DNA from: Promethearchaeota archaeon
GTDB taxonomy: Archaea; Asgardarchaeota; Lokiarchaeia; Sigynarchaeales; SOKP01
Direction of reading: 5' to 3'
NCBI GenBank assembly: GCA_030620005.1
Contig: JAUXAJ010000264.1
Coordinates: forward strand, 1 to 7,178
DNA length: 7,178 bases
Shown in pieces: positions 1-6,153 of the stretch. The notes under the pieces were generated by a model, which ran no database searches, was not told the origin of the DNA, and worked only from the letters and a program-made list of their open reading frames with translations. Position 1 is the first letter of the stretch, and each line of letters starts with the position of its first letter. Both the position numbers and the translations under genes were made by a program.

Positions 1-1
1 T

Positions 2-526
2 GTACCAAAAATGATACTGAAGTCTTACGAACTTTTGCAGGTTAAATTTCTGGAGGGGTTAAAATATTTTAAAAAAATGAGAATTGCTATTTTTTTATTC
101 AACCAATTTAATAAATACAGAGAGAATGCGGGTATATTTGATGGAATTGATGATATAATCTCGAAACTATATGATAAAAAATTGAATTTGGCAATATTAA
201 CAAATAATAAAAGTACATATGCAGAAGATGTTTTAGAGAAGTTTAATCTACAAAATTATTTTGAAACCATTATTGGATTTAATGATGTAACAGAAGTAAA
301 ACCAAGTCCAGAGGGTATAAAAAAGATTCTAGAAAAATGGAAAATAAAGCCTTCAGACGCTATTTTTATCGGTGATATGACTACAGATATTCTAGCAGGT
401 AAAGCTGCAAATGTTATAATGATATGCGTTGCTTCTGGACTTGCTAAGAAAGAAACATTATTAGAAAATAATCCAGATGTTTTATTGGAACATGTTCAAG
501 AATTAAAAAATCTTTTCAATTTATAA
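2..526 (+). CDS. HAD-family hydrolase, phosphoglycolate phosphatase-like, 5' end outside window
   Basis: The protein is a haloacid dehalogenase-superfamily hydrolase, probably a small-molecule phosphatase acting in the cytoplasm. Numbering from the first ATG at 11, motif II is LAILTNN (T64), motif III is the lysine in VKPSP (K97), and motif IV is IFIGDMTTD with the Mg-binding acidic residues D122 and D126. The segment before motif II (GIFDGIDDIISKL) matches the usual approach to the Rossmann core. Motif I (DxDGT), which carries the nucleophile, is absent. The frame is open to the left edge (V-P-K before the Met), so the N-terminus and motif I most likely lie upstream; ATG 11 is probably internal. 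The substrate cannot be told. The gene converges on the minus-strand cluster with only 49 nt between the stops. No T-rich stretch follows on the plus strand until about 652-660, inside the opposing gene. The family call is firm; the phosphoglycolate label is only a nearest-type guess. Confidence 0.85.
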   Translation, partial: VPKMILKSYELLQVKFLEGLKYFKKMRIAIFLFNQFNKYRENAGIFDGIDDIISKLYDKKLNLAILTNNKSTYAEDVLEKFNLQNYFETIIGFNDVTEVKPSPEGIKKILEKWKIKPSDAIFIGDMTTDILAGKAANVIMICVASGLAKKETLLENNPDVLLEHVQELKNLFNL

Positions 527-560
527 AAAAAATAAAAATTTTCAAAGAAGTTAGATAAAG

Positions 561-569
561 AAAAAAAAA
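561..569 (-). terminator. Oligo-T terminator of the minus-strand cluster
   Basis: Nine consecutive A on the plus strand give a T9 run on the minus strand, 7 nt after the stop of the 62-aa zinc-ribbon gene. A second T-rich stretch follows at 525-538. There is no stable hairpin, as is usual for archaeal intrinsic termination at T-tracts. It would end the six-gene transcript before it runs into the convergent HAD gene. Confidence 0.5.
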
Positions 570-575
570 TAATTG

Positions 576-764
576 TTAACTTAGTTTTGTTCCACACCGC
601 TCACAGATATTTTCATTTACGAGAGCGCCACAATTGGGACAATAGTTAGGGTTTTTTTTTGATTTTTGTTTTCCTTCATATTTTTTCTTAAGATCTTTGC
701 CTTTTACTTTAATTTTTTCTTTACCTTGAACCTTGATTATAATGTTTTTCTCTCCATTAGTCAT
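576..764 (-). CDS. 62-aa zinc-ribbon protein
   Basis: This small basic protein ends in one zinc ribbon: C42-x2-C45 (YCPNCGAL) and C54-x2-C57 (ICERCGTK), spacing C-x2-C-x8-C-x2-C. Residues 7-20 alternate hydrophobic and charged residues like a beta hairpin, and residues 21-39 form a Lys-rich linker. The ribbon spacing is the same as that at the C-terminus of the 681-aa protein encoded just upstream (52 nt away), so the two ends may bind the same partner or derive from one another. The start is ATG at 762-764; the upstream sequence has only a weak purine stretch and no strong Shine-Dalgarno, so translation may depend partly on coupling. It is the last gene of the cluster. No enzymatic function is visible; an adaptor role is inference. 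Confidence 0.75.
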   Translation of the reverse strand: MTNGEKNIIIKVQGKEKIKVKGKDLKKKYEGKQKSKKNPNYCPNCGALVNENICERCGTKLS

Positions 765-816
765 TTTCTTTAGTAACTTCTTTGTTATTTAAATTTTAAA
801 ATTATAGAATCATACT

Positions 817-2862
817 TTATTGTACGGGTTCTCCACATTTTGTACAAAATTTTCCTGCGACAGTTCCACCACAAATTTGACATACTGTAGTTGTTTGAGA
901 TTGTTGAGATCCTTGTGCCTGAGGAATTGGTTGTTGATCGCTAGATTGAAATTTTATAGTTTGATTAATCAAACGAAGCAAGTTGTCTGTTGGATTAAAA
1001 GACATACGTACAAAAGAATTCCATGGATTTTTAGGATCATCATTAAATGGCAATAATAATCTCCATTCATAATTAGATTTAGGAACAAAAGTGCCTTTTT
1101 TACTTGTGCCCTCAGCAATATTAAGTAGTAGTGCTGGAATGTAAATATATTCTATCAGTTCACCACTTAATCGTTCTAATTTTTTAGCAATTCCAACGTT
1201 TTTATGAAGTTTTTTGAATTTTTTAATCTTCTCTTCTCCTTCTCTCACCATAGAAAACAAATCGTAAGTCTTTTGGACGAATTCTTCAATTTCTTTTGGA
1301 GTTACTAAGATGGGCAAAGCAAGAAAATTGGATTTTGCTGTAGTTTGTGAACCTGATTCAATTATCCCATCAATAGTGTCTAATTTAGTTTTCAATGGAT
1401 CAGTTTCTTTAAGGGATTCCTCAATGTCAATATAACCAAATGCTTTTGCATAGCCATAATTATTTACTTCAGGATCTAATCTGAAATAAGGATTAACCAA
1501 AAGAATAGATTCAAAATCCTCCCCTGCTTTTCTGATAACTCCGCTTCTCATAATTGCATAGGTATTTATTACTGCTATAGGGATGTACAACTCCATTTTA
1601 TTTTTTATTTCAAAACTACTTTTTATAAGAAAATGTTTTTTTGATAAACCTTTTCCTTCAATCGTTACATTAGTTTTCCATGCATCAAAAAATTCTCCAT
1701 TGACATCAAGCGTAAAAATGGGTGTCTCTCCTTTTGCAATCATAAAATTCAATGCAAGATTATCTAATATTTGAAACAATCTATCGAAAGGTTCTTCTAT
1801 TGAACCAATCCAATTTTCGTCCCATTCTGGTGATGATAATTTAACTTCAGTGAAAGGGATATCCACTATATCGAATAGCGATTCAATTTGCGCTAATACT
1901 GAGAAGAAATCTATTTGAATGTTCCCTTTAATTATGATGTCAACGATCTTTTGTAAAAATTGTACAATACTTTTATCAATAGTAAATCCTTCAATTATTA
2001 CCATTACAAAAAACAACGGATATGAATCTTCGTCTTGCTTATTTTTATCTCTATAATCCTTTATTAATGTATCAATATTAGTTATCAATTTATCGAAAAA
2101 TTCGCCAAGTTGAGAATATTGCTTATTGAAACATGCTTGTAAAATCTTTGTAATACTTTGGTTCAGTGTTAATCTGTTTTCCCATGCTTTAAATTTTACA
2201 CGGTTTAATTCATTAACGTTAGCATATAGTTTTATCAATTCTTGACAATTTGCTAAAGCAAGATTTATTAATTTTTCAATAAAAACAAGATTATTACTGT
2301 CTAGTCTTAAACCTTTACCCCGTATATTAAAAAGAGTCGAAAGAAACATTGAATGATGTTTTAGAATTTGAATATGATTCTTTGTCCCCTCTTTTGCAGC
2401 TAAAAGATCAACGATCGGAAGATTAAGCTGTGTTTTACCAAATTTGTTTAATTCATAAGTGAACCCATCAGCATAATTCTTTTTATTATCAATTTGAAAG
2501 ACTTTTCTGACATCGAATAAATTATTATACTTTTGGAGTAGATTCATTTGAAAAATAGGTCTACGGAAAGACTCCTCATATTTTTCCGTTAAATTTTCAA
2601 AATGTATATCAATTAATGGTAACTGATCTCTCTTAAAAATATAATCTCGTGTTTCAACATCCCCACTTGCTTTTAATCTGCTTTCAAGATCATCCAGACT
2701 GGCGCCAAGCATTTCTCCAAATTCTTCTTTTGCTTCTTGAATTTCTAATTCTTGACTCTTTTGCTCATTTTCGTAACCACAAATTCCACATATAGCAATT
2801 GTTTGCCCTCCATAGGCAATGGGGCCTCCACAATTATAACAATCATTACTTTTTACTCCCAA
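817..2862 (-). CDS. 681-aa protein with a zinc ribbon at each end
   Basis: The N-terminus carries a TFIIB-like zinc ribbon, C8-x2-C11 (CYNCGG) and C25-x2-C28 (CGICGY). The C-terminus carries a second, C661-x2-C664 (CQICGG) and C673-x2-C676 (CTKCGE), joined by a Gln/Ser/Thr-rich linker at about 640-659. Residues 36-70 are charged and helical. About 70-370 is mostly helical, and about 375-635 looks mixed alpha/beta (YIPIAVINTYAIM near 426-438, WRLLLPFNDD near 600-609). I see no membrane segment or signal peptide, and the central region matches no family I recognise. The start is TTG at 2860-2862, supported by a strong GGAGGG site 8 nt upstream; the next in-frame Met would remove the first ribbon. 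By position and N-terminal ribbon it is the best counterpart of the zinc-ribbon proteins YdjG/YdjH of bacterial SPFH operons, but that match is contextual and not shown by sequence. Confidence 0.85.
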   Translation of the reverse strand: MGVKSNDCYNCGGPIAYGGQTIAICGICGYENEQKSQELEIQEAKEEFGEMLGASLDDLESRLKASGDVETRDYIFKRDQLPLIDIHFENLTEKYEESFRRPIFQMNLLQKYNNLFDVRKVFQIDNKKNYADGFTYELNKFGKTQLNLPIVDLLAAKEGTKNHIQILKHHSMFLSTLFNIRGKGLRLDSNNLVFIEKLINLALANCQELIKLYANVNELNRVKFKAWENRLTLNQSITKILQACFNKQYSQLGEFFDKLITNIDTLIKDYRDKNKQDEDSYPLFFVMVIIEGFTIDKSIVQFLQKIVDIIIKGNIQIDFFSVLAQIESLFDIVDIPFTEVKLSSPEWDENWIGSIEEPFDRLFQILDNLALNFMIAKGETPIFTLDVNGEFFDAWKTNVTIEGKGLSKKHFLIKSSFEIKNKMELYIPIAVINTYAIMRSGVIRKAGEDFESILLVNPYFRLDPEVNNYGYAKAFGYIDIEESLKETDPLKTKLDTIDGIIESGSQTTAKSNFLALPILVTPKEIEEFVQKTYDLFSMVREGEEKIKKFKKLHKNVGIAKKLERLSGELIEYIYIPALLLNIAEGTSKKGTFVPKSNYEWRLLLPFNDDPKNPWNSFVRMSFNPTDNLLRLINQTIKFQSSDQQPIPQAQGSQQSQTTTVCQICGGTVAGKFCTKCGEPVQ

Positions 2863-2870
2863 TTTTTTTT

Positions 2871-2876
2871 CCCTCC
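2871..2876 (-). promoter_or_regulatory. Ribosome binding site fixing the TTG start of the 681-aa protein
   Basis: The minus strand reads GGAGGG here, within AAAGGAGGG, followed by eight A and then TTG. The strength of the site and the 8-nt spacing make the TTG the start and keep the first zinc-ribbon cysteines in the product. Confidence 0.7.
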
Positions 2877-2893
2877 TTTAGTTTTTATTACAA

Positions 2894-4144
2894 TTAACCA
2901 GATGTTGCTCTATTAAATGCACTAATAAGACTACTAATTTCACCTTGCATCGCAGCCATTCTTGCTTCAAGCTGTTTTATTAAGCTAAAAACTTTTTGGA
3001 CATCATCTTTGATGGAATTAATATCCTGCCATACAGGAATTAATGAATTATTAACTACATCTTCAGCCAATTCATCAATCAACCCCTGGCATGTTGTACA
3101 TGTTGCAAGATAAATACCTGCAGTATTAACCTTAATTTCTCGTCTCATCGCTTTGGATAGCTTGCTAATCGTCTTTTCCTTATCTTTTACATCTTGATAC
3201 TGTATAATATCTTTTGGATCTGCTGTTGAATAGATTGTATCTACGTACATTTTAGGATTTCGTTCTTGCCTTTGTTTAAGTAATTTCTTAACCATATCAT
3301 ATTGAATTGGTGCCATACCAGTTGGTTTGAAGTTAAAAGTTTGTCTATGCCATTTATTTCTTGTTCCACAAATCCAGCAAGCTGTTTCCATCCTCATGTC
3401 TTGTCGAGACATTTTCAATTCTCTTACTTTTGCTTTGTTCTCTAGACTCAAATAAGCACTTATCGCAAACTGTAAATGAATTGAAGCATTTTCAATATCT
3501 CCTATTTTTGCGTAATAAAATCCAAGGTTTTCTTCTGAGCTAGCCTCTATTCCTAACGCAAGCTCGATATTAGTCAACTTCCGATCTAAAATGTATGTTA
3601 CAAAAAATAATGGACCATAACCCATATTAAAGAATTCATGAGATGCGACTTTCATCTGCTTAATTTGGGGTTCCATATTTTGAATAGATAAACTTTTAAA
3701 ATATTCATTCCACCCTTTTGCTTCGTAATATAATGGATCAAATTTGAGGAATCCTGAGATCTCGAATTCTTTGTTTAAATATTCATCATAACGACCAGAT
3801 ATTATACTTTGAATAATTTTCAGCGCTGTAGATTTTTTAGCATCTAAAGCACTTCTTTTAACAGTTTGAAGTTCAGATAACAATCCCATTAGTTCTGATT
3901 GTAATTGACTATCAGAATCGCCAATACTTCCAAATTCAGTTCCAGCTTTGTTTAAAAAATCGCTAGCTTTTTTCCATCTTTTTAACCAGATTCCTCTTTT
4001 AACACCTTTTTCAAAACTAATCCTTGCTGAATTATTTTGACATGCTTTACAAGTTGGTGCATGTATCGCCTTTCTCTCTTTTTTATTTTTATATTTATGA
4101 GGTAAATCTTGTGTACAATTTGGGCATGTAACCCATGTTCCCAT
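2894..4144 (-). CDS. 416-aa protein with two CxxC pairs, a TPR-like segment and a C-terminal coiled coil
   Basis: Domains in order: an N-terminal zinc-binding unit with C7-x2-C10 (TCPNCT) and C32-x2-C35 (CKAC), separated by a basic, His-containing loop; a helical region at about 55-130; a TPR-like helix pair at about 204-236 (NLGFYYAKIGDIENAS and onward, with the L-G-x2-Y-x3-G-D spacing typical of TPRs); a second zinc site made of C256-x2-C259 (CWICG) and C349-x2-C352 (CTTC), 89 residues apart; and an amphipathic helix at about 371-408, probably a coiled coil. Residues 81-92 (LQSELMGLLSEL) resemble residues in the small helical protein two genes upstream. No membrane segment is seen. The ATG start has an AGGAGGAGG site 5 nt upstream, the best in the window. 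It lies 68 nt after the SPFH gene. The family is not recognised; a zinc-dependent scaffold or adaptor for the SPFH protein is inference. Confidence 0.85.
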   Translation of the reverse strand: MGTWVTCPNCTQDLPHKYKNKKERKAIHAPTCKACQNNSARISFEKGVKRGIWLKRWKKASDFLNKAGTEFGSIGDSDSQLQSELMGLLSELQTVKRSALDAKKSTALKIIQSIISGRYDEYLNKEFEISGFLKFDPLYYEAKGWNEYFKSLSIQNMEPQIKQMKVASHEFFNMGYGPLFFVTYILDRKLTNIELALGIEASSEENLGFYYAKIGDIENASIHLQFAISAYLSLENKAKVRELKMSRQDMRMETACWICGTRNKWHRQTFNFKPTGMAPIQYDMVKKLLKQRQERNPKMYVDTIYSTADPKDIIQYQDVKDKEKTISKLSKAMRREIKVNTAGIYLATCTTCQGLIDELAEDVVNNSLIPVWQDINSIKDDVQKVFSLIKQLEARMAAMQGEISSLISAFNRATSG

Positions 4145-4149
4145 ATTTT

Positions 4150-4158
4150 CCTCCTCCT
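4150..4158 (-). promoter_or_regulatory. Strong ribosome binding site before the 416-aa gene
   Basis: The minus strand reads AGGAGGAGG, 5 nt before the ATG. The 68-nt gap holding it also contains T- and A-rich runs (around 4165-4204) that could weakly terminate or restart transcription, so the two genes need not be expressed at a fixed ratio. Confidence 0.6.
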
Positions 4159-4212
4159 ATTATTTTTTAAATTTGTATTACTTTTTACTTTTCCAAAAAA
4201 ATTATTTTCGAT

Positions 4213-5565
4213 CTAAAGATTACTTTTAAGTTCTTCAATTTTTTTCTCAATTCGTTCCGTTCGCTTTTCCCAGACGGTCTCAGAGATTTTTCCAGAATCT
4301 AAAGAATCGTCTAAATCCTCCATTTTTTCCTCCAGCTCTGCGATTTCTTTCTCGATTCTTTCCTTTTCAGAAGCCCCTCCTGCTGCAGCCATCTTTATAT
4401 CCTGTTCTTTTGAAACATAAGTAGAAACATCAATCCCCATTTCTTGTAGTCGCTTTAATTCTTGCATTTTTCGTTCAGTATCGGCATCTTCGGTCGCACC
4501 ACCAACTTTTATTTTTTCTAACCGCGCTTTAAACATTTGCTCGACTTCTTCATCGAATTTACAAGAAGCTACAGACAAATCAACTATCTCAACACCAACA
4601 TCTTGGAAAAATTTATTAGCTTTTACCTTAACAGCCAACATTACTTTTTCAGCGTCTTGATATATCGAGATTGGGTCAGATTGAGACATTTCAGAATTGA
4701 TAATTTGAAGCAATTTATCTTTTACATAATTCTGAAGATTACCCTCGTAGTATTCCGTTTCATTTTTTACTAAGTTTGGAATAAAATTATTCAAATTATT
4801 AACTCGAGAGACAACACTTCCATTAAGTCTTAATTTAACTTGAGTAGCAGTCATTGTACCTTTACCATCTGTTATCATCGTTGATGTGCCCCATTTTGTC
4901 TGTACATTTCCAACATCTACATAATAAATTTCAACAACATCAAATTCTTTTGAGCGATTCACTATGTCGTGTTTTCCAGCTTCTAAAACGGAAAGAATTT
5001 TTCCGGATCTCGTAAATAAAGCTCTTTCGTGTTCACGGACTAAAACATATTTAATTGTTGGACCTTCGCCAGCGATATGGTATAATACTCTTGGAATTTT
5101 TTCTGCAATTATTTTGCCAAAACAATTTTCTTCCTTTCCAAAGATTACATGCTGATTAGGAAGTTTACATTCAAATTTTAAAAGATTTATTAAATCCTGC
5201 ATTTTATTCCTAAGAGTTCCACCTCTAATTTCTGAAAGATTTGCTCTAACAACGTGAGTTTCCTGACCTAAGAATTTATCCTTCCGAATCCTTCTTTTTT
5301 TGTAAATATTTTCTGTATACGATGTTGTAAATTTTTTTGAAAGTGGGCTTTTTATTACTGTCAGTTCACAATAATAAGCGGGTACCCATTCAAGTGTCTC
5401 AACGGAATCCTGTCCAACTCCTCGAACACTTCCAAAAGAATCTGTGATGGCCTGCCCTTCTCCTCTTTCGGCCGTAGTACTTCGAATAATTTTTTTATCT
5501 TTAATCTTAGATGTATCAACCTTATCTTTAGTTTCGTCAATATTTGCATTAAACTCATCAGGCAT
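4213..5565 (-). CDS. SPFH-domain protein of the YdjI/COG4260 type with SHOCT-like C-terminus
   Basis: SPFH (stomatin/prohibitin/flotillin) proteins build membrane-associated scaffolds. Residues about 172-350 fit the YdjI-like branch, once called virion core protein-like. The block YVLVREHERALFTRSGKI (173-190) matches its typical reading of a Val-Arg-Glu followed by a Phe-x-x-x-Gly-Lys. VEIYYVDVGNVQTKWGTS (211-228) carries the hallmark K-W-G-T motif, and NNFIPNLV and VEIVDLSV follow in the usual order. Residues 363-378 form a helix after the domain. Residues 398-450 end in an amphipathic pair (LDDSLDSGKISETVWEKR) resembling a SHOCT domain. The N-terminal 170 residues are extra and unrecognised; the first 55 are polar and probably disordered. 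There is no N-terminal membrane segment, as in YdjI itself, so recruitment by partners is likely. The ATG start has AGAGGT 9 nt upstream. The SPFH call is strong; the SHOCT call is tentative. Confidence 0.85.
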   Translation of the reverse strand: MPDEFNANIDETKDKVDTSKIKDKKIIRSTTAERGEGQAITDSFGSVRGVGQDSVETLEWVPAYYCELTVIKSPLSKKFTTSYTENIYKKRRIRKDKFLGQETHVVRANLSEIRGGTLRNKMQDLINLLKFECKLPNQHVIFGKEENCFGKIIAEKIPRVLYHIAGEGPTIKYVLVREHERALFTRSGKILSVLEAGKHDIVNRSKEFDVVEIYYVDVGNVQTKWGTSTMITDGKGTMTATQVKLRLNGSVVSRVNNLNNFIPNLVKNETEYYEGNLQNYVKDKLLQIINSEMSQSDPISIYQDAEKVMLAVKVKANKFFQDVGVEIVDLSVASCKFDEEVEQMFKARLEKIKVGGATEDADTERKMQELKRLQEMGIDVSTYVSKEQDIKMAAAGGASEKERIEKEIAELEEKMEDLDDSLDSGKISETVWEKRTERIEKKIEELKSNL

Positions 5566-5574
5566 TTATAATCA

Positions 5575-5580
5575 ACCTCT
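5575..5580 (-). promoter_or_regulatory. Ribosome binding site before the SPFH gene
   Basis: The minus strand reads AGAGGT, 9 nt before the ATG. It lies within the 19-nt gap after the preceding stop, so the two genes are tightly linked and probably translated from the same message. Confidence 0.6.
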
Positions 5581-5584
5581 TTTA

Positions 5585-6127
5585 TTATTTAATTTCTTTG
5601 ATTTCTAATATCTGAGATATACCACTTACATAATCACTTCTTTGTTGAAAGATTTCTTTTAATGACTTTAAATTTTGAAGAATGCCCATTAATTCTGCTT
5701 GAATTTCCTCACCAGACAATACTTTTAATTGTAATTCTGCACTTTTTTTTTGAATTGAATCACCATAATATACCATCGAAGCATCTGCTTTAATGATGTT
5801 TGTAAAATCTTCTTCTAAATCCTTTGTTAGTGATTGACTTTTTGTGTGAAAGCCATATTCAGCATTTTTCACATCAGTTCTAAAGAGATCTAATTGATCG
5901 CAAATAGAATCTGCAAATTCTGCCTTATCTTTATTACCTGTTTTAAAATACTGCTGTACCACTTTGAACAAGTCCTCTTTAGAATTTAAGAGCATATCTT
6001 GTATTTTTTGTTTAATTAACTGATCTGTCATTTTCCTATCTTCAGCTTTCGCATAAGCCTTATATTCTTTGCTAAAGATCTTCAGTAATAGTTTACCAAA
6101 CCAGGTTTTCTTAATAAGATCGGTAAT
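5585..6127 (-). CDS. Small PspA/ESCRT-III-like helical protein with proposed ATT start
   Basis: The first ATG of this frame is at 6031 and gives 148 aa, all helical. However, the frame stays open for 41 codons upstream, back to a stop at 6151-6153, and the extension looks coding. It reads ITDLIKKTWFGKLLLKIF, then SKEYKAYAKAEDRK, then M-T-D-Q-L-I. This follows the N-terminus of PspA: an amphipathic helix of about 20 residues, then KAED-P-x-K-M and an Ile five residues later, with a one-residue gap (KAEDRKM here). The Met at 6031 would thus be the internal Met of that motif. The following FKTGNKDKAEFADSIC resembles the ESCRT-III pattern of a Gly-x-Lys followed by a helix starting with Ala. No ATG, GTG or TTG lies in the extension; ATT at 6125-6127 has GAGG 9 nt upstream. 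The product would be 180 aa, shorter than PspA (about 220). If the extension is wrong, the gene is 5585-6031. The assignment is from remembered motifs and is moderate. Confidence 0.55.
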   Translation of the reverse strand: MTDLIKKTWFGKLLLKIFSKEYKAYAKAEDRKMTDQLIKQKIQDMLLNSKEDLFKVVQQYFKTGNKDKAEFADSICDQLDLFRTDVKNAEYGFHTKSQSLTKDLEEDFTNIIKADASMVYYGDSIQKKSAELQLKVLSGEEIQAELMGILQNLKSLKEIFQQRSDYVSGISQILEIKEIK

Positions 6128-6136
6128 TTTTTCTGG

Positions 6137-6140
6137 CCTC
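6137..6140 (-). promoter_or_regulatory. Candidate ribosome binding site for the proposed ATT start
   Basis: The minus strand reads GAGG (within AAGAGG), 9 nt before the ATT at 6125-6127. The ATG at 6031 has only AGGAAAATG, with a 3-nt spacer. The 222-aa gene start has the same short AGGAAAATG arrangement, so the later start cannot be excluded on this basis alone. Confidence 0.35.
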
Positions 6141-6153
6141 TTTTTTGATTAAT

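Noticed and set aside
11..526. HAD gene as a degenerate enzyme that lost motif I
   Set aside because: The frame is open to the window edge, so the missing nucleophile motif is best explained by truncation by the window and not by gene decay.
820..1056. Plus-strand open frame of 78 codons
   Set aside because: It lies opposite the 3' end of the 681-aa gene, which has clear zinc-ribbon motifs; its translation is Cys/Leu/Arg-rich without any motif.
1583..1774. Plus-strand open frame of 63 codons
   Set aside because: It is antisense to the middle of the 681-aa gene, with no ribosome site or recognisable sequence.
3361..3543. Plus-strand open frame of 60 codons
   Set aside because: It is antisense to the 416-aa gene; the Leu/Ser/Phe-rich translation is typical of a shadow frame.
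4537..4773. Plus-strand open frame of 78 codons
   Set aside because: It is antisense to the conserved SPFH domain; the hydrophobic Phe-rich look comes from the complement of Lys/Glu codons and is not a real membrane protein.
4964..5155. Plus-strand open frame of 63 codons
   Set aside because: It is antisense to the SPFH gene with no supporting features.
5361..5558. Second minus-strand frame of 65 codons overlapping the start of the SPFH gene
   Set aside because: It is out of frame with the SPFH gene, which has the ribosome binding site and the domain match; nothing supports translation of this one.
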